From: Streptomyces sp. NRRL S-646
Lineage (GTDB): Bacteria > Actinomycetota > Actinomycetes > Streptomycetales > Streptomycetaceae
Direction: 5' to 3'
Assembly: GCF_000720765.1 (NCBI RefSeq)
Contig: NZ_JODC01000018.1
Span: 62,001-126,000 of the forward strand
DNA: 64,000 nucleotides
A model generated the notes under the pieces. It was not told where the DNA came from. It ran no database searches and saw nothing but the letters and a program-made list of their open reading frames with translations. Made by a program: the position numbers and the translations under genes. How positions within the stretch are numbered: position 1 is the stretch's first letter; every line of letters starts with the position of its first letter. Below are positions 38,434-47,408 of this stretch, piece after piece.

Positions 38434-38540
38434 ACTACAACCAGGTCGTCCGGGCGGGCATCGCGGCCATCGGCGCCACCTTGCGCGTGGAACTCGACAT
38501 CCAGGCCGTCCAGGGCGAACAACTACCGCACCTCGGCTGA
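38127..38540 (+). pseudogene. YceI-family lipid-binding protein remnant with frameshift
   Basis: One frame reads VQAASIDTGNAMRDGHLRSA and LALHGVARSVDLDLSYLGTG, the core of a YceI polyisoprenoid-binding lipocalin. Near 38367-38369 one extra base interrupts it. Reading on in the next frame gives WGGVRASFRATTELRRED and then FAMNYNQVVRAGIAAIGATL and the normal end at 38540. The N-terminal half of the YceI protein is absent. It was joined to the PIG-L gene by a deletion and then lost its frame. Confidence 0.75.
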
Positions 38541-38554
38541 AGGCCGGGCCGGAC

Positions 38555-38601
38555 ACGGCAGCGTCCGCCACCCGGAGATCCGGGGCGGCGGACGCTGCCG
38601 T
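38555..38601. terminator. Strong bidirectional terminator
   Basis: ACGGCAGCGTCCGCC and GGCGGACGCTGCCGT form a perfect 15-base-pair stem, and an inner CCCGG/CCGGG stem closes an AGAT loop. It sits between the YceI remnant and the end of the MFS pump gene and can serve both strands. Confidence 0.85.
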
Positions 38602-38618
38602 ATGGGGGTCGGTGGGCC

Positions 38619-40934
38619 CTAGGACTCCTTGTGGCCCAACTGGATGTCGACACCCTCCTGGCTGCCGTTCAGCGTGACCTGGGTGGCCACCGGGGGGTAG
38701 CCGCTGGCGATCACGGTGTACTGCTCGCTGGAGAGGTCGGTGAAGGCGTAGCTGCCGTCGAGGCTCGTGGTGCGTGTCCCCACGACATTGCCGGCGGCGT
38801 CGATCAGGGAGACCCGGGCGTCGTCCAGCGCACGCCCGTCCGGGGTGCGCACCGTGCCCCGCAGGGTCGCGGCCACGACGAGTTCGATGTCGCAGCGGGC
38901 GGTCTCGGCGGTGACCGTGGCCGGTACGGCGGCCGGGCGGTGGCCGGGCGCGCTGACGCTGAGCGTGTAGTCGCCGGGCAGCAGGTCGCCGATGCGGTAA
39001 CCGCCGTCCGCTGCGGTGGTGGTGGAGGCCGTAACGTCGCCGCGCTGGTCGGTGGCCACCACCAGCGCGCCGGGCAGGACCTCGCCGTCGCCGCCCCGCA
39101 CCGTGCCGGCCAGTCCGCCCGGGCTGGGCAGGATCACGAGGTCGTGGGAGACCGGTGCGCCGCTCAGGGTCAGCGTGACCACCTGTGGCTGGTAGCCGGG
39201 TGCCGAGCCGATCAGGACGAGGCTGCCGCGCTCGGCAGTGTCCACCGCGTACGTGCCGTCCTCGCGGGAGAGGGCTCGGGCCAGTTGGCGGCCCGACGTG
39301 TCCAGCAGTGTGATCGCGGTGCGGGGAACGGGGACGCCCGTCCCGTTGCGCACCTGTCCACGGAGGACGGCCGCGTCCGTACGGACGGTGGCCACGGCCA
39401 CAGGCCCATCCGGGACCGGGGCCTCGACCTGCGCCTCGACCTGCGTCTCGACCTGCTCCGCGGGCGCGCTCGCGTTCCTCTTCGCCCGGAACAGCAGGGC
39501 CGTGACGACCGCGGCGAAGGCGAAGAAGCCGGCCGACCACCAGTAGGCGACCTCGTAGCTGTGCAGGGCCGCGTTCGCCTTGACCAGCGGGTCGGACAGA
39601 TGGTCCTTGGCGTAGTTGGTGGCGGCGGTGGCGGCCAGGGTGTTCAGCAGCGCCGTACTGATCGAACCGCCCACCTGCTGGGTGGTGTTGAGGGCCGCCG
39701 AGGCCACGCCCTGGTCGCTCGCCCGGACGCCGAGGGTGGCGTAGCTCATCGCCGCGGGCATCGACATGCCGAGGCCCGCGCCCAGCAGCAGCAGCGGGCC
39801 CAGCACATGCGCCGCATAGCTGCTGTCCAGGTCGAGGCGGGTCAGCCAGATCATGCCGCCCAGGGCGAGCAGCATGCCGGTGGGCACGACGATCTTGGGG
39901 CCGATCTTCGGCACCAGCCAGTTGGTGGAGATCTGCGCCAGCACCATCAGCGCGCCCACCATCGGCAGGAAGGCCACACCGTTCTTGACCGGCGAATAGC
40001 CCAGCGTCGCCTGCAGGTAGTAAGTGAGGAAGAGGAAGACGCCGAACATCCCCGCGGACGAGATGAGGATGGTCGACAGTGCGGCGGCGCGGTCGCGGTC
40101 GGCCAGGACGCGCAGCGGCAGCACGGGGTGCTCGGCACGGGTCTGCCAGAGGAAGAACGCCACCAGCAGGACGGCGCCCCCGGCGAGGAAGCCCCAGGTC
40201 ATCCAGTTGTCCCAGTCGTGCGTCTCCGCGTTGGCGAAGCCGTAGACGATGCCGAACAGTCCGCCGGAGACCAGGACGACACCGAGGATGTCCAGCTTCG
40301 GACGCTCGGCCGGGACGGAGCGGCCGATGAAGACGATCGCACCGATCAGCGCCGGAACCGCGATGGCGTCGTTGACGTACAGCGTCCAGCGCCAGTCCAG
40401 GTACTCGGTGAGCAGACCGCCGAGGACGAGGCCGACGGCCGCGCCGGAGCCGGCGATGGCACCGAATATGCCGAACGCCCTGGCGCGTTCCTTGGGTTCG
40501 GTGAAGGTCGTGGTCAGCAAGGACAGCGCGGCCGGCGCGAGCAGCGCGCCGAACAGGCCCTGCACCGCGCGCGCGACGACCAGCATGGTGAAGCCGTTGG
40601 CCGCGCCGCCGACCGCGGAGGCGGCGGCGAAGCCGACGATGCCCACGATGAAGGTGGTCTTGCGGCCGAAGAGGTCGGCGAGCCGGCCGCCGAGCAGCAG
40701 CAGACTGCCGAAGGCCAGGGAGTAGGCGGTGACGATCCACTGCCTGCCGTTGTTGTCGAAGCCCAGGTCCTGCTGGGCCGACGGCAGCGCGATGTTCACG
40801 ATGGTGGCGTCGAGGACGACCATGAGCTGGGCGAGGCCGATGACGGCCAGCGCCCACCAGCGGTGCTTCGACGGAGCCTGGGTGGGGCCGGGCGGCCCGG
40901 CCTGGGCGGTGGCGGCGGCCGGGATGACTTCCAC
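38619..40934 (-). CDS. MFS drug-efflux-type transporter with C-terminal carboxypeptidase-regulatory-like repeats
   Basis: This is a 771-residue protein. Residues 20-500 are a 14-helix DHA2/EmrB-type drug:proton antiporter, with the LMVVLDATIVNIALPSAQQ motif C-like start and GRLADLFGRKTTF motif A. After a charged linker rich in Glu and Val there are about three tandem domains resembling CarboxypepD_reg (each starting with a pattern such as LRGQVRNGTGVPVPRTAI, LAGTVRGGDGEVLPGALV or LRGTVRTPDGRALDDARV), reaching the C-terminus. Such beta-sandwich repeats at the end of an MFS pump are uncommon and their role is unknown. GTG at 40934 (GGGAG upstream) was preferred to GTG at 41003, which lies in the promoter region. 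Confidence 0.88.
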   Translation of the reverse strand: MEVIPAAATAQAGPPGPTQAPSKHRWWALAVIGLAQLMVVLDATIVNIALPSAQQDLGFDNNGRQWIVTAYSLAFGSLLLLGGRLADLFGRKTTFIVGIVGFAAASAVGGAANGFTMLVVARAVQGLFGALLAPAALSLLTTTFTEPKERARAFGIFGAIAGSGAAVGLVLGGLLTEYLDWRWTLYVNDAIAVPALIGAIVFIGRSVPAERPKLDILGVVLVSGGLFGIVYGFANAETHDWDNWMTWGFLAGGAVLLVAFFLWQTRAEHPVLPLRVLADRDRAAALSTILISSAGMFGVFLFLTYYLQATLGYSPVKNGVAFLPMVGALMVLAQISTNWLVPKIGPKIVVPTGMLLALGGMIWLTRLDLDSSYAAHVLGPLLLLGAGLGMSMPAAMSYATLGVRASDQGVASAALNTTQQVGGSISTALLNTLAATAATNYAKDHLSDPLVKANAALHSYEVAYWWSAGFFAFAAVVTALLFRAKRNASAPAEQVETQVEAQVEAPVPDGPVAVATVRTDAAVLRGQVRNGTGVPVPRTAITLLDTSGRQLARALSREDGTYAVDTAERGSLVLIGSAPGYQPQVVTLTLSGAPVSHDLVILPSPGGLAGTVRGGDGEVLPGALVVATDQRGDVTASTTTAADGGYRIGDLLPGDYTLSVSAPGHRPAAVPATVTAETARCDIELVVAATLRGTVRTPDGRALDDARVSLIDAAGNVVGTRTTSLDGSYAFTDLSSEQYTVIASGYPPVATQVTLNGSQEGVDIQLGHKES

Positions 40935-40985
40935 GGTGGTGCTCCCGTCATGGGGTTCGGATTGATCGGACCACCCGAATCGGTC

Positions 40986-41042
40986 CGAAACCGTTTCGTA
41001 CACCTAACGTAGGCACTCGCACAGCGAAACTCAAACGTTTCG
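40986..41042 (-). promoter_or_regulatory. Promoter and two inverted repeats before the MFS gene
   Basis: On the minus strand, TTGAGT (41034-41029) and TACGTT (41011-41006) are separated by 17 bases, a good vegetative promoter. Two inverted repeats with the same half-site CGAAAC surround it: CGAAAC-C-GTTTCG at 40986-40998 near the start of transcription, and CGAAAC-N6-GTTTCG at 41025-41042 over the -35. They look like operators for a TetR-type repressor. Confidence 0.65.
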
Positions 41043-41100
41043 ATGCGCCACCGCCCCAAGTGTGGGATGGCTCACAGTGCGAGGGTGGGCAAGCGGGGGC

Positions 41101-43017
41101 TCACCGCTCGTACAGTCCCTCCACCTCCGCCGCGAAGTCCCGCATCACCGCTTCCCTGCGGAGCTTCATCGACGGGGTCAGGTGGCCCTCCTCCTCCGTG
41201 AAGTCCCGGGGGACGATGGCGAAGCGGCGGATGGATTCCGGGCGGGAGACCAGCTTGTTCGCCTCGTCGACCGCACGCTGCAGGATCGCCCTCAACTCGT
41301 CGTCCTCGACGAGGAGTTCCGCGGGGACGGGGTGCCGGCCGTTCATCCGGCGCCAGTGGCTGACGCCTTCCATGTCGAGGGTGATCAGTGCGGCGATGTA
41401 CGGGCGGCGGTCGCCGACGACCATGCACTGGGAGATCAGGGGGTGCGAGCGGAGCCAGTTCTCCAGGGGTGCCGGCGCGGTGTTCTTGCCGCCCGCCGTG
41501 ATCAGGATCTCCTTCTTGCGGCCGGTGATCGTGAGGTAGCCCTCGTCGTCGAGGCGGCCGATGTCGCCCGTCGGGAACCAGCCGTCCGTGGAGGAGGGGA
41601 TCAGTCCGCCGCCCTGCGGGTCCCAGTAGCCACGGAAGACCTGCCCGCCCTGGAGGAGGATCTCGCCGTCGGCCGCGATGCGGACCTTCGTGCCGGGCAT
41701 GGGCCAGCCGACCGTGCCCAGGCGGGGTTTGAGGGGCGGGGTGACGGTGGCGGCGCCGGTGGACTCGGTGAGGCCGTACCCCTCGTAGATCTCCATGCCG
41801 GCGCCCGCGTAGAAGGCTGCCAGGCGGCGGCCGAGCGGGGAGCCGCCGGAGATGATGTGCCGGATGCGACCGCCCATGGCATTGCGGATGCGGCGGTAGA
41901 CGAGCGGGTCGTAGAAGGCGCGGGACGCCTTGAGGGCGGCGCCCGGGCCGGAGCCGGTGCCGGCGTGGCGGGCCTCCATCGCCTCGCCGTAGCGGACGGC
42001 CACGCTCGCCGCCCGGTCGAAGGCGGAGACCCGGCCGCCGACCTCCGCCTTGGCGCGGGCGTTGTTGTAGACCTTCTCCAGCATGTACGGGATGCACAGG
42101 AGGAAGGTCGGCCGGAAGGTGCCCAGGTCGGCCAGGAGGTCGTCCGCCTGCAGGCTCGCGGCGTGGCCCACGCGGACCCGGGCGCGGATGCAGGCGATCG
42201 CCACCATGCGGCCGAAGACGTGCGACATGGGCAGGAAGAGGAGCGTGGCCGGGTCTTCCGACTTCGACTTGAAGATGGGGTAGAGGAGTTCGGTCGCGTT
42301 GTCGACCTCGGCGAGGAAATTGCCGTGCGTGAGCACGCAGCCCTTGGGGCGGCCGGTGGTGCCGGAGGTGTAGATGACCGTGGCGAGCGTGTCGGGGACC
42401 AGCATCCCGCGGCGTACGGCGACTTCCTGGTCGGGGACGGGCGCGCCGAGTTCGGCCAGCCGCTCCAGGTGCCCCTTCTCCACGATCCACATGTGCCGCA
42501 GGTCGGGCAGACGGCTGAGCTCCGGGCCGAGGGCCGACGCCTGGCCGACGGTCTCCGTCACCAGGGCGACCGCGCCGGAGTCCTGGAGGATCCATCGGAG
42601 TTGGTAGACGGAGGAGGTGGGGTAGATCGGGACGGTCACGAGGCCGGCGGCCCATGCGGCGAAGTCGAGGAGCGTCCACTCGTAGATCGTCCGCGCCATG
42701 ATGGCGATACGGTCGCCGGCGACCAGCCCTTCCGAGATCAGGCCCTTGGCCAGGGCCAGGACCTGCTCCGCGAACTCCACCGCCGTCACGTCCGCCCAGT
42801 CCCCGTCCTCCGTACGGCGGCTGAGGACACGGGCGTCGGGTGCCGCCTCCGCGTTGTCGAACGGCAGGTCGGCGAGCGAGCCATGGGTGGGCGGCGGGAC
42901 GAGCGGAGGGACCGACGCCTCGCGCACTTCGCCGTCCAGCCGCCGTATCTCGGGCTCCACCAACTGGGGCACGCCGTCGTAGTCGGACGCGGACGGATAA
43001 GGCACGGGCACGGACAT
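41101..43017 (-). CDS. Long-chain acyl-CoA synthetase (FadD15-like), copy 1
   Basis: This is a 638-residue AMP-binding enzyme that makes acyl-CoA from fatty acid, ATP and CoA. The P-loop-like YTSGTTGRPKGCVLTHGNF is near residue 185, the later GWFPTGDIGRLDDEGYLTIT and GRKKEILITAGGKNTAP are typical of long-chain ligases, and SPSMKLRREAV lies near the end. It begins MSVPVPYPSASDYDG with GGAG upstream. It is about 70-80% identical by eye to the gene upstream of it. Transcribed away from the MaoC gene. Confidence 0.93.
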   Translation of the reverse strand: MSVPVPYPSASDYDGVPQLVEPEIRRLDGEVREASVPPLVPPPTHGSLADLPFDNAEAAPDARVLSRRTEDGDWADVTAVEFAEQVLALAKGLISEGLVAGDRIAIMARTIYEWTLLDFAAWAAGLVTVPIYPTSSVYQLRWILQDSGAVALVTETVGQASALGPELSRLPDLRHMWIVEKGHLERLAELGAPVPDQEVAVRRGMLVPDTLATVIYTSGTTGRPKGCVLTHGNFLAEVDNATELLYPIFKSKSEDPATLLFLPMSHVFGRMVAIACIRARVRVGHAASLQADDLLADLGTFRPTFLLCIPYMLEKVYNNARAKAEVGGRVSAFDRAASVAVRYGEAMEARHAGTGSGPGAALKASRAFYDPLVYRRIRNAMGGRIRHIISGGSPLGRRLAAFYAGAGMEIYEGYGLTESTGAATVTPPLKPRLGTVGWPMPGTKVRIAADGEILLQGGQVFRGYWDPQGGGLIPSSTDGWFPTGDIGRLDDEGYLTITGRKKEILITAGGKNTAPAPLENWLRSHPLISQCMVVGDRRPYIAALITLDMEGVSHWRRMNGRHPVPAELLVEDDELRAILQRAVDEANKLVSRPESIRRFAIVPRDFTEEEGHLTPSMKLRREAVMRDFAAEVEGLYER

Positions 43018-43109
43018 GGCAGCTCCTGGGGCGTGCAGCTCGGTACCGCTCTGCTGTGAGGTACGTGCAGCGCGTACCGGGACGTTCACCAGCGGTGTGC
43101 GCGGGAGAG

Positions 43110-43122
43110 TTACCGCGGGTTA
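43110..43122. promoter_or_regulatory. Palindrome-like element before acyl-CoA ligase copy 1
   Basis: TTACCGCGGGTTA resembles, with two mismatches, the perfect palindrome at 45403. It lies about 95 bases upstream of the ligase start, so it could be an operator shared with the MaoC/ligase 2 region. Confidence 0.4.
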
Positions 43123-43218
43123 CGCGATCGTACGTGTCCAGCGTGAGGAGTTCGTGCGGTTTCGGGAAGGGTCCGGAGCCGGGCCTGTGTCAACCTCTGC
43201 CGACAAGTTGAGCTGCCG

Positions 43219-45180
43219 TCAGGCGTCAGCTGCTCCGGGCCGCCGGACCATGGGGTCGTAGAGCTGCTCGATCTGCGCCGCGAACTCCCCGGCGATCGCT
43301 TCCCTCTTCAGCTTCATCGACGGGGTCAGATGCCCCGCCTCCTCCGTGAAGTCGACCGGGAGGATCGTGAAGCGGCGGATCGACTCCGGGCGGGAGACCA
43401 GTTTGTTCGCCTCGTTCACCGCGCGCTGCAGGACCTGCCTCAACTCGTCGTCGTCCAGGAGCAGTTGGGCCGGGACGGGGTACTTTCCGCGCATCCGGCG
43501 CCAGTGGCTGACGCCCTCCATGTCCAGGGTGATCAGCGCGCCGACGTAGGGCCGGGCGTCGCCGACGACCATGACCTGGGAGATCAGGGGGTGGGCGCGG
43601 AGCCAGTTCTCCAGCGGGGCCGGGGCGACGCTCTTGCCGCCCGCCGTGATCAGCAGTTCCTTCTTCCGGCCCGTGATGTAGAGGTAGCCCTCCTCGTCCA
43701 GCCGCCCGATGTCGCCGGTGGCCAGCCAGCCGTCGACGGTCGCCGGGACGACACCGCCCGCGTTCGGGTCCCAGTAGCCGCGCAGGACGTGGTCCCCGGC
43801 CAGCAGGATCTCGCCGTCGGCGGCGATCCGGACCTTCGTACCCGGTATGGGCCAACCCACCGTGCCCAGGCGGGGCTTGAGCGGCGGGGTCACGGTGGAC
43901 GCGCCGGTCACCTCCGTGAGGCCGTAGCCCTCGTAGATCTCGATGCCCGCCCCGGCGTAGAACGCGGCCAGCCGGCGGCCCAGCGGGGAGCCGCCGCAGA
44001 TCATGTAGCGGACCCTGCCACCCATGGCGTTGCGGATACGCCGGTAAACAAGCGGGTCGTAGAAAGTGCGGGCGGCCTTCAGTGCGGCGCTCGGGCCGGG
44101 TCCCGTGCCGGAGTGACGGGCCTCCGTCGCCTCCCCGTACCGGCGGGCCACGCCCGCCGCGCGGTCGAAGGAGGTGGCCCGGCCGCCGGTCTCGGCCTTC
44201 GCGCGGGCCACGTTGAACACCTTCTCCAGCATGTACGGGATGGCGACGAGGCAGGTCGGGCGGAAGCTCGCCAGGTCGGGGAGGAGATCCTCCGACTTCA
44301 GGCTCGGCGCGTGGCCCAGCCGTACCCGGGCCCGTATGCAGGCGACCGCCACCATGCGGCCGAAGATGTGCGACATGGGGAGGAAGTGCAGGATGGACGC
44401 CTCTTCGCTGGTTCGCGAGCGGAACACCGGGTAGAGGAGCTCGATGGCGTTGTCGACCTCGGCGAAGAAGTTGCCGTGGCTGATGGCGCAGCCCTTGGGG
44501 CGGCCGGTGGTGCCCGAGGTGTAGACGACGGTGGCGAGCGTGTCGGGGCTCAACATCCCGCGCCGTACGGCCACTTCCTGGTCCGGCACCTGGCCGCCCT
44601 GCTCCGCCAGCCGCTCCACATGGCCCTTCTCGATGACCCACAGGTGCCGCAGGTCCGGCACCCGGTCGAGTTCCGGGCCGAGGGCCGCCGCCTGGGCGGA
44701 GGTCTCCGTGACGAGTGCGACCGCGCCGGAGTCCTGGAGGATCCACCGGCTCTGGAAGGCCGAGGAGGTGGGGTAGATCGGGACGGTGACCAGGCCGGCG
44801 GCCCACGCGGCGAAGTCGAGGAGCGTCCACTCGTAGATCGTCCGCGCCATGACGCCGATCCGGTCCCCCGGTACCAGCCCCTCGGCGATCAGTCCTTTCG
44901 CCACCGCCAGCACCTCGTCGGCGAACCGGGCCGCCGTCACGTCCGTCCACCGGCCCGACTCGGTGCGGCGGCTGAGCACCTTGTCGTCCGGGGCGATGCG
45001 TGCGTTGTCGAAGGGCAGGTCGGCGAGCGAGCCGTAGGTCACCGGCGGGACGAAGGGCGGCACGGACACCTCGCGCACCTCCCCGTCAAGGCGCCGGATC
45101 ACGGGCTCCACGAGCACCGGCGTGCCCTCGTACGTCGTCGAGTGGACGGCGGCGGGCGCGGACGGCTGCGAGGTGGACAC
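43219..45180 (-). CDS. Long-chain acyl-CoA synthetase (FadD15-like), copy 2
   Basis: This is a 653-residue AMP-binding enzyme, a tandem paralogue of the gene downstream of it. The YTSGTTGRPKGCAISHGNF and GRKKELLITAGGKSVAP motifs are present. The N-terminus MSTSQPSAPAAVHSTTYEG differs most from copy 1, while catalytic stretches are nearly identical. Both have retained every motif of an active ligase, so both are probably functional, with possibly different chain-length preference. The GTG start is at 45180 and the promoter region is shared with the divergent MaoC gene. Confidence 0.93.
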   Translation of the reverse strand: MSTSQPSAPAAVHSTTYEGTPVLVEPVIRRLDGEVREVSVPPFVPPVTYGSLADLPFDNARIAPDDKVLSRRTESGRWTDVTAARFADEVLAVAKGLIAEGLVPGDRIGVMARTIYEWTLLDFAAWAAGLVTVPIYPTSSAFQSRWILQDSGAVALVTETSAQAAALGPELDRVPDLRHLWVIEKGHVERLAEQGGQVPDQEVAVRRGMLSPDTLATVVYTSGTTGRPKGCAISHGNFFAEVDNAIELLYPVFRSRTSEEASILHFLPMSHIFGRMVAVACIRARVRLGHAPSLKSEDLLPDLASFRPTCLVAIPYMLEKVFNVARAKAETGGRATSFDRAAGVARRYGEATEARHSGTGPGPSAALKAARTFYDPLVYRRIRNAMGGRVRYMICGGSPLGRRLAAFYAGAGIEIYEGYGLTEVTGASTVTPPLKPRLGTVGWPIPGTKVRIAADGEILLAGDHVLRGYWDPNAGGVVPATVDGWLATGDIGRLDEEGYLYITGRKKELLITAGGKSVAPAPLENWLRAHPLISQVMVVGDARPYVGALITLDMEGVSHWRRMRGKYPVPAQLLLDDDELRQVLQRAVNEANKLVSRPESIRRFTILPVDFTEEAGHLTPSMKLKREAIAGEFAAQIEQLYDPMVRRPGAADA

Positions 45181-45402
45181 GGGCGACTCCAGACGTTCAC
45201 CAGAGTTGCCCTGCGGGGGAGTTGCCGCAGGTCAGGGGAGGAGATCGTACGGCGCGGCCGTGATGAGCCGGTGTGGGTTCCAAGGTGGTCCGGCGGCGGG
45301 GATGCGTCGGGGATGTGCAAGCTCGTCGCTTTTCTGGCCGATAGAGCGCCGCCGGACGGTATGGTGAACATTTTTCATCTTCTGCCCCTCCCCCACCTGC
45401 CC

Positions 45403-45415
45403 TTACCTCGGGTAA
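45403..45415. promoter_or_regulatory. Perfect palindrome between acyl-CoA ligase 2 and MaoC gene
   Basis: TTACC-TCG-GGTAA is a perfect inverted repeat, 43 bases upstream of the MaoC start and in the divergent promoter region. It is a plausible TetR-type operator. The TetR gene at 46313-46963 lies beyond the MaoC gene. Confidence 0.5.
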
Positions 45416-45457
45416 CCTGACTCTGGAGTAAGCACAGCGCCCGTGGGGAGTTTCGGA

Positions 45458-46318
45458 ATGTCGATGCCCGTCGTCCTGCCCGGTACCCCCGCCCTCGCGC
45501 CCCTGCTCGCCCGTGGCGCCCTGCTGTCCCCCTTCAAACGCCCGCGCCCGAACGCCGACTTCCCCCGAAGCCGGCTCGTCCTGCCCGGACTGCGCATCGA
45601 CCTCGCGCGACTCGCGGCGTACGAGCGGGTGTGCGGCTTCGCGACCGGCGACGACGCACTGCCGGCGACCTATCCGCATGTACTGGGCTTCCCGCTGGCC
45701 ATGCGGCTGATGAGCGGACGGGGCTTCCCGCTGCCGCTGCTCGGCCTCGTCCACACCTCGATCGAGATCACGCAGCGGCGCGCGCCCGCGGCGACCGGCG
45801 AGTACGAACTCGCCGTGTACGTCGGCGGGTTGGTGCCGCATCGACGCGGCACCGAGGCCTCGGTGATCACCGAGATGCGGGCCGACGGGGACGTCGTATG
45901 GGAGTCGCGGAGCACCTATCTGGCGCGGCACCGGACGCAGCATTCCGGTGAGACGCCCAGGGACGACCGGGAACAGCTGCCCGCCGTGACCGAGTGGAGG
46001 CTGGCCGCCGACGTCGGGCGGCGGTACGGCGCCGCGTCCGGCGACCGCAACCCCATCCACCTGCACCCGCTCACCGCCCGCCTCTTCGGCTTCCCCCGCG
46101 CCATCGCGCACGGCATGTGGACGGTGGCCCGCTGCCTCGCCGCGCACGGGGTACCCGAACGCGCCCGGGTGAAGGCGCAGTTCAGGGCGCCGGTGCTGCT
46201 GCCGGGGACGGTGATGTATGCGGCCGACGGGGAGCGGTTCGAGCTGCGCGGGAGCGGGGGCCGCGTCCATGTGAGCGGAACTGTCGGCGGCCTCGGGGCG
46301 GCTGACGCCGCGTCATGA
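45458..46318 (+). CDS. MaoC-like acyl dehydratase/hydratase
   Basis: This is a 286-residue double hot-dog protein. The C-terminal half carries the hydratase-2 motif in context SGDRNPIHLHPLTARLFGF with the catalytic Asp and His, and RAIAHGMWTVAR follows. The N-terminal half is degenerate, as in double hot-dog enoyl hydratases. The ATG at 45458 has GGGGAG ten bases upstream. It neighbours two acyl-CoA ligases and a TetR regulator, so a role in fatty acid turnover is likely. Confidence 0.85.
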   Translation: MSMPVVLPGTPALAPLLARGALLSPFKRPRPNADFPRSRLVLPGLRIDLARLAAYERVCGFATGDDALPATYPHVLGFPLAMRLMSGRGFPLPLLGLVHTSIEITQRRAPAATGEYELAVYVGGLVPHRRGTEASVITEMRADGDVVWESRSTYLARHRTQHSGETPRDDREQLPAVTEWRLAADVGRRYGAASGDRNPIHLHPLTARLFGFPRAIAHGMWTVARCLAAHGVPERARVKAQFRAPVLLPGTVMYAADGERFELRGSGGRVHVSGTVGGLGAADAAS

Positions 46319-46963
46319 ATCCGGGGTGTGCGGCGGCGACCAGGGCCGCCCGTCCATGAGGTTGCCCAGGCCCGCCCAGGCGAAGTTCATCAGGGTGGCC
46401 GCCGCCTGGCGGGCCGTGGTGCCGGGGGTGGCGTTGGCCCAGGCGGCGAGGGACTCGGCGGCGCCGACCAGGGCCTCGGCGAGCCCGGCGACCTCCCGCT
46501 CGGGGAGGTGCGGATTGCGGTGCGCCTCCCTGGCCGCGACGACGATGAGCTGCGTCACGAACGCGACGATCTCCTCGCGCATCGCGGTGACCTCGGCCGC
46601 GAAGGGTTCGCGGGTACGGGCCTGAAGGTGCAGCACCGCCCAGCCGTCCGGGTTCTGCGCGGTGTGCGTGAAGAACGCCCGCAGCCCTTCCCAGAGCTGG
46701 CGGTCGGCGGGCAGGTCGGGCACGACCCCGGTCCGCACCGCCTCGACGAGCGCCGTCGCCTCCCGGCGGATACAGGCCGTGAACAGGTCTTCCTTGGAAT
46801 TCAGGTACAGGTACACCAACGGCTTGGACACGCCCGCCAGTTCGGCGATCTCGTCCATCGACGCGGCCATGTACCCACGCTGCCCGAAGGTCCGCACGGC
46901 GGCGTCCATCATCTGCTGCTCACGGACCGCCCGCGGCATCCGCTTGGTCTTCACGGCACCCAT
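46313..46963 (-). CDS. TetR-family transcriptional regulator
   Basis: This is a 216-residue repressor-type protein. The N-terminal HTH reads FGQRGYMAASMDEIAELAGV then SKPLVYLYLNSKEDLF. The C-terminal ligand domain is all-helical and of unknown specificity. Its stop overlaps that of the MaoC gene by six bases (convergent). The nearby acyl-CoA ligase and MaoC genes are the obvious targets, and the palindromes at 45403 and 43110 are candidate sites. This is inference. Confidence 0.9.
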   Translation of the reverse strand: MGAVKTKRMPRAVREQQMMDAAVRTFGQRGYMAASMDEIAELAGVSKPLVYLYLNSKEDLFTACIRREATALVEAVRTGVVPDLPADRQLWEGLRAFFTHTAQNPDGWAVLHLQARTREPFAAEVTAMREEIVAFVTQLIVVAAREAHRNPHLPEREVAGLAEALVGAAESLAAWANATPGTTARQAAATLMNFAWAGLGNLMDGRPWSPPHTPDS

Positions 46964-47001
46964 GGGGCAAGGGTAATTGGGAGCGGGCGCCCGCAACCCC
47001 G

Positions 47002-47310
47002 TCAGGAAGCCTGGGGTGCCTGGCCCTGGGAGCGGCTCGCGTCGTCCGCGTCGTCCTCCTGGGCGGCGTTCGCCGCGAAGCCGGCCTTCATCCGGTCGAC
47101 CCGCTCGACGACCTTCACGGAGGCACGGTCGCGCTCCTTGCGCAGAACGACGAAGCTGATGGGGGCGGAGACCACCAGCGCCAGCAGGACGAGCCACATG
47201 AAGTTGGAGCCGCCGTAGCCGCGCGGGACGATGCCGGAGTAGACGAGGCCCCAGACGACCAAGAAGCAGCCCGCGAAGATCCCGAGGCGCATCAGCGTGT
47301 AGCGGAGCAT
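47002..47310 (-). CDS. DUF4229 small membrane protein
   Basis: This is a 102-residue protein with two hydrophobic helices (LGIFAGCFLVVWGLVYSGI and FMWLVLLALVVSAPISFVVL) followed by a charged tail of about 45 residues. It belongs to the DUF4229 family of actinobacteria. The ATG giving MLRYTLMRLG was chosen; a start 11 codons earlier is possible. It lies just upstream of the TetR gene on the same strand. Confidence 0.82.
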   Translation of the reverse strand: MLRYTLMRLGIFAGCFLVVWGLVYSGIVPRGYGGSNFMWLVLLALVVSAPISFVVLRKERDRASVKVVERVDRMKAGFAANAAQEDDADDASRSQGQAPQAS

Positions 47311-47408
47311 CTCAATCCACTCTTCCGTCAACGGTACGAACATTGCCAAAGGGCACCGTCCAGTGAAGCACGCCCGGGACCCGATCTTGCAGGGGGGTGG
47401 GCGGGCTC

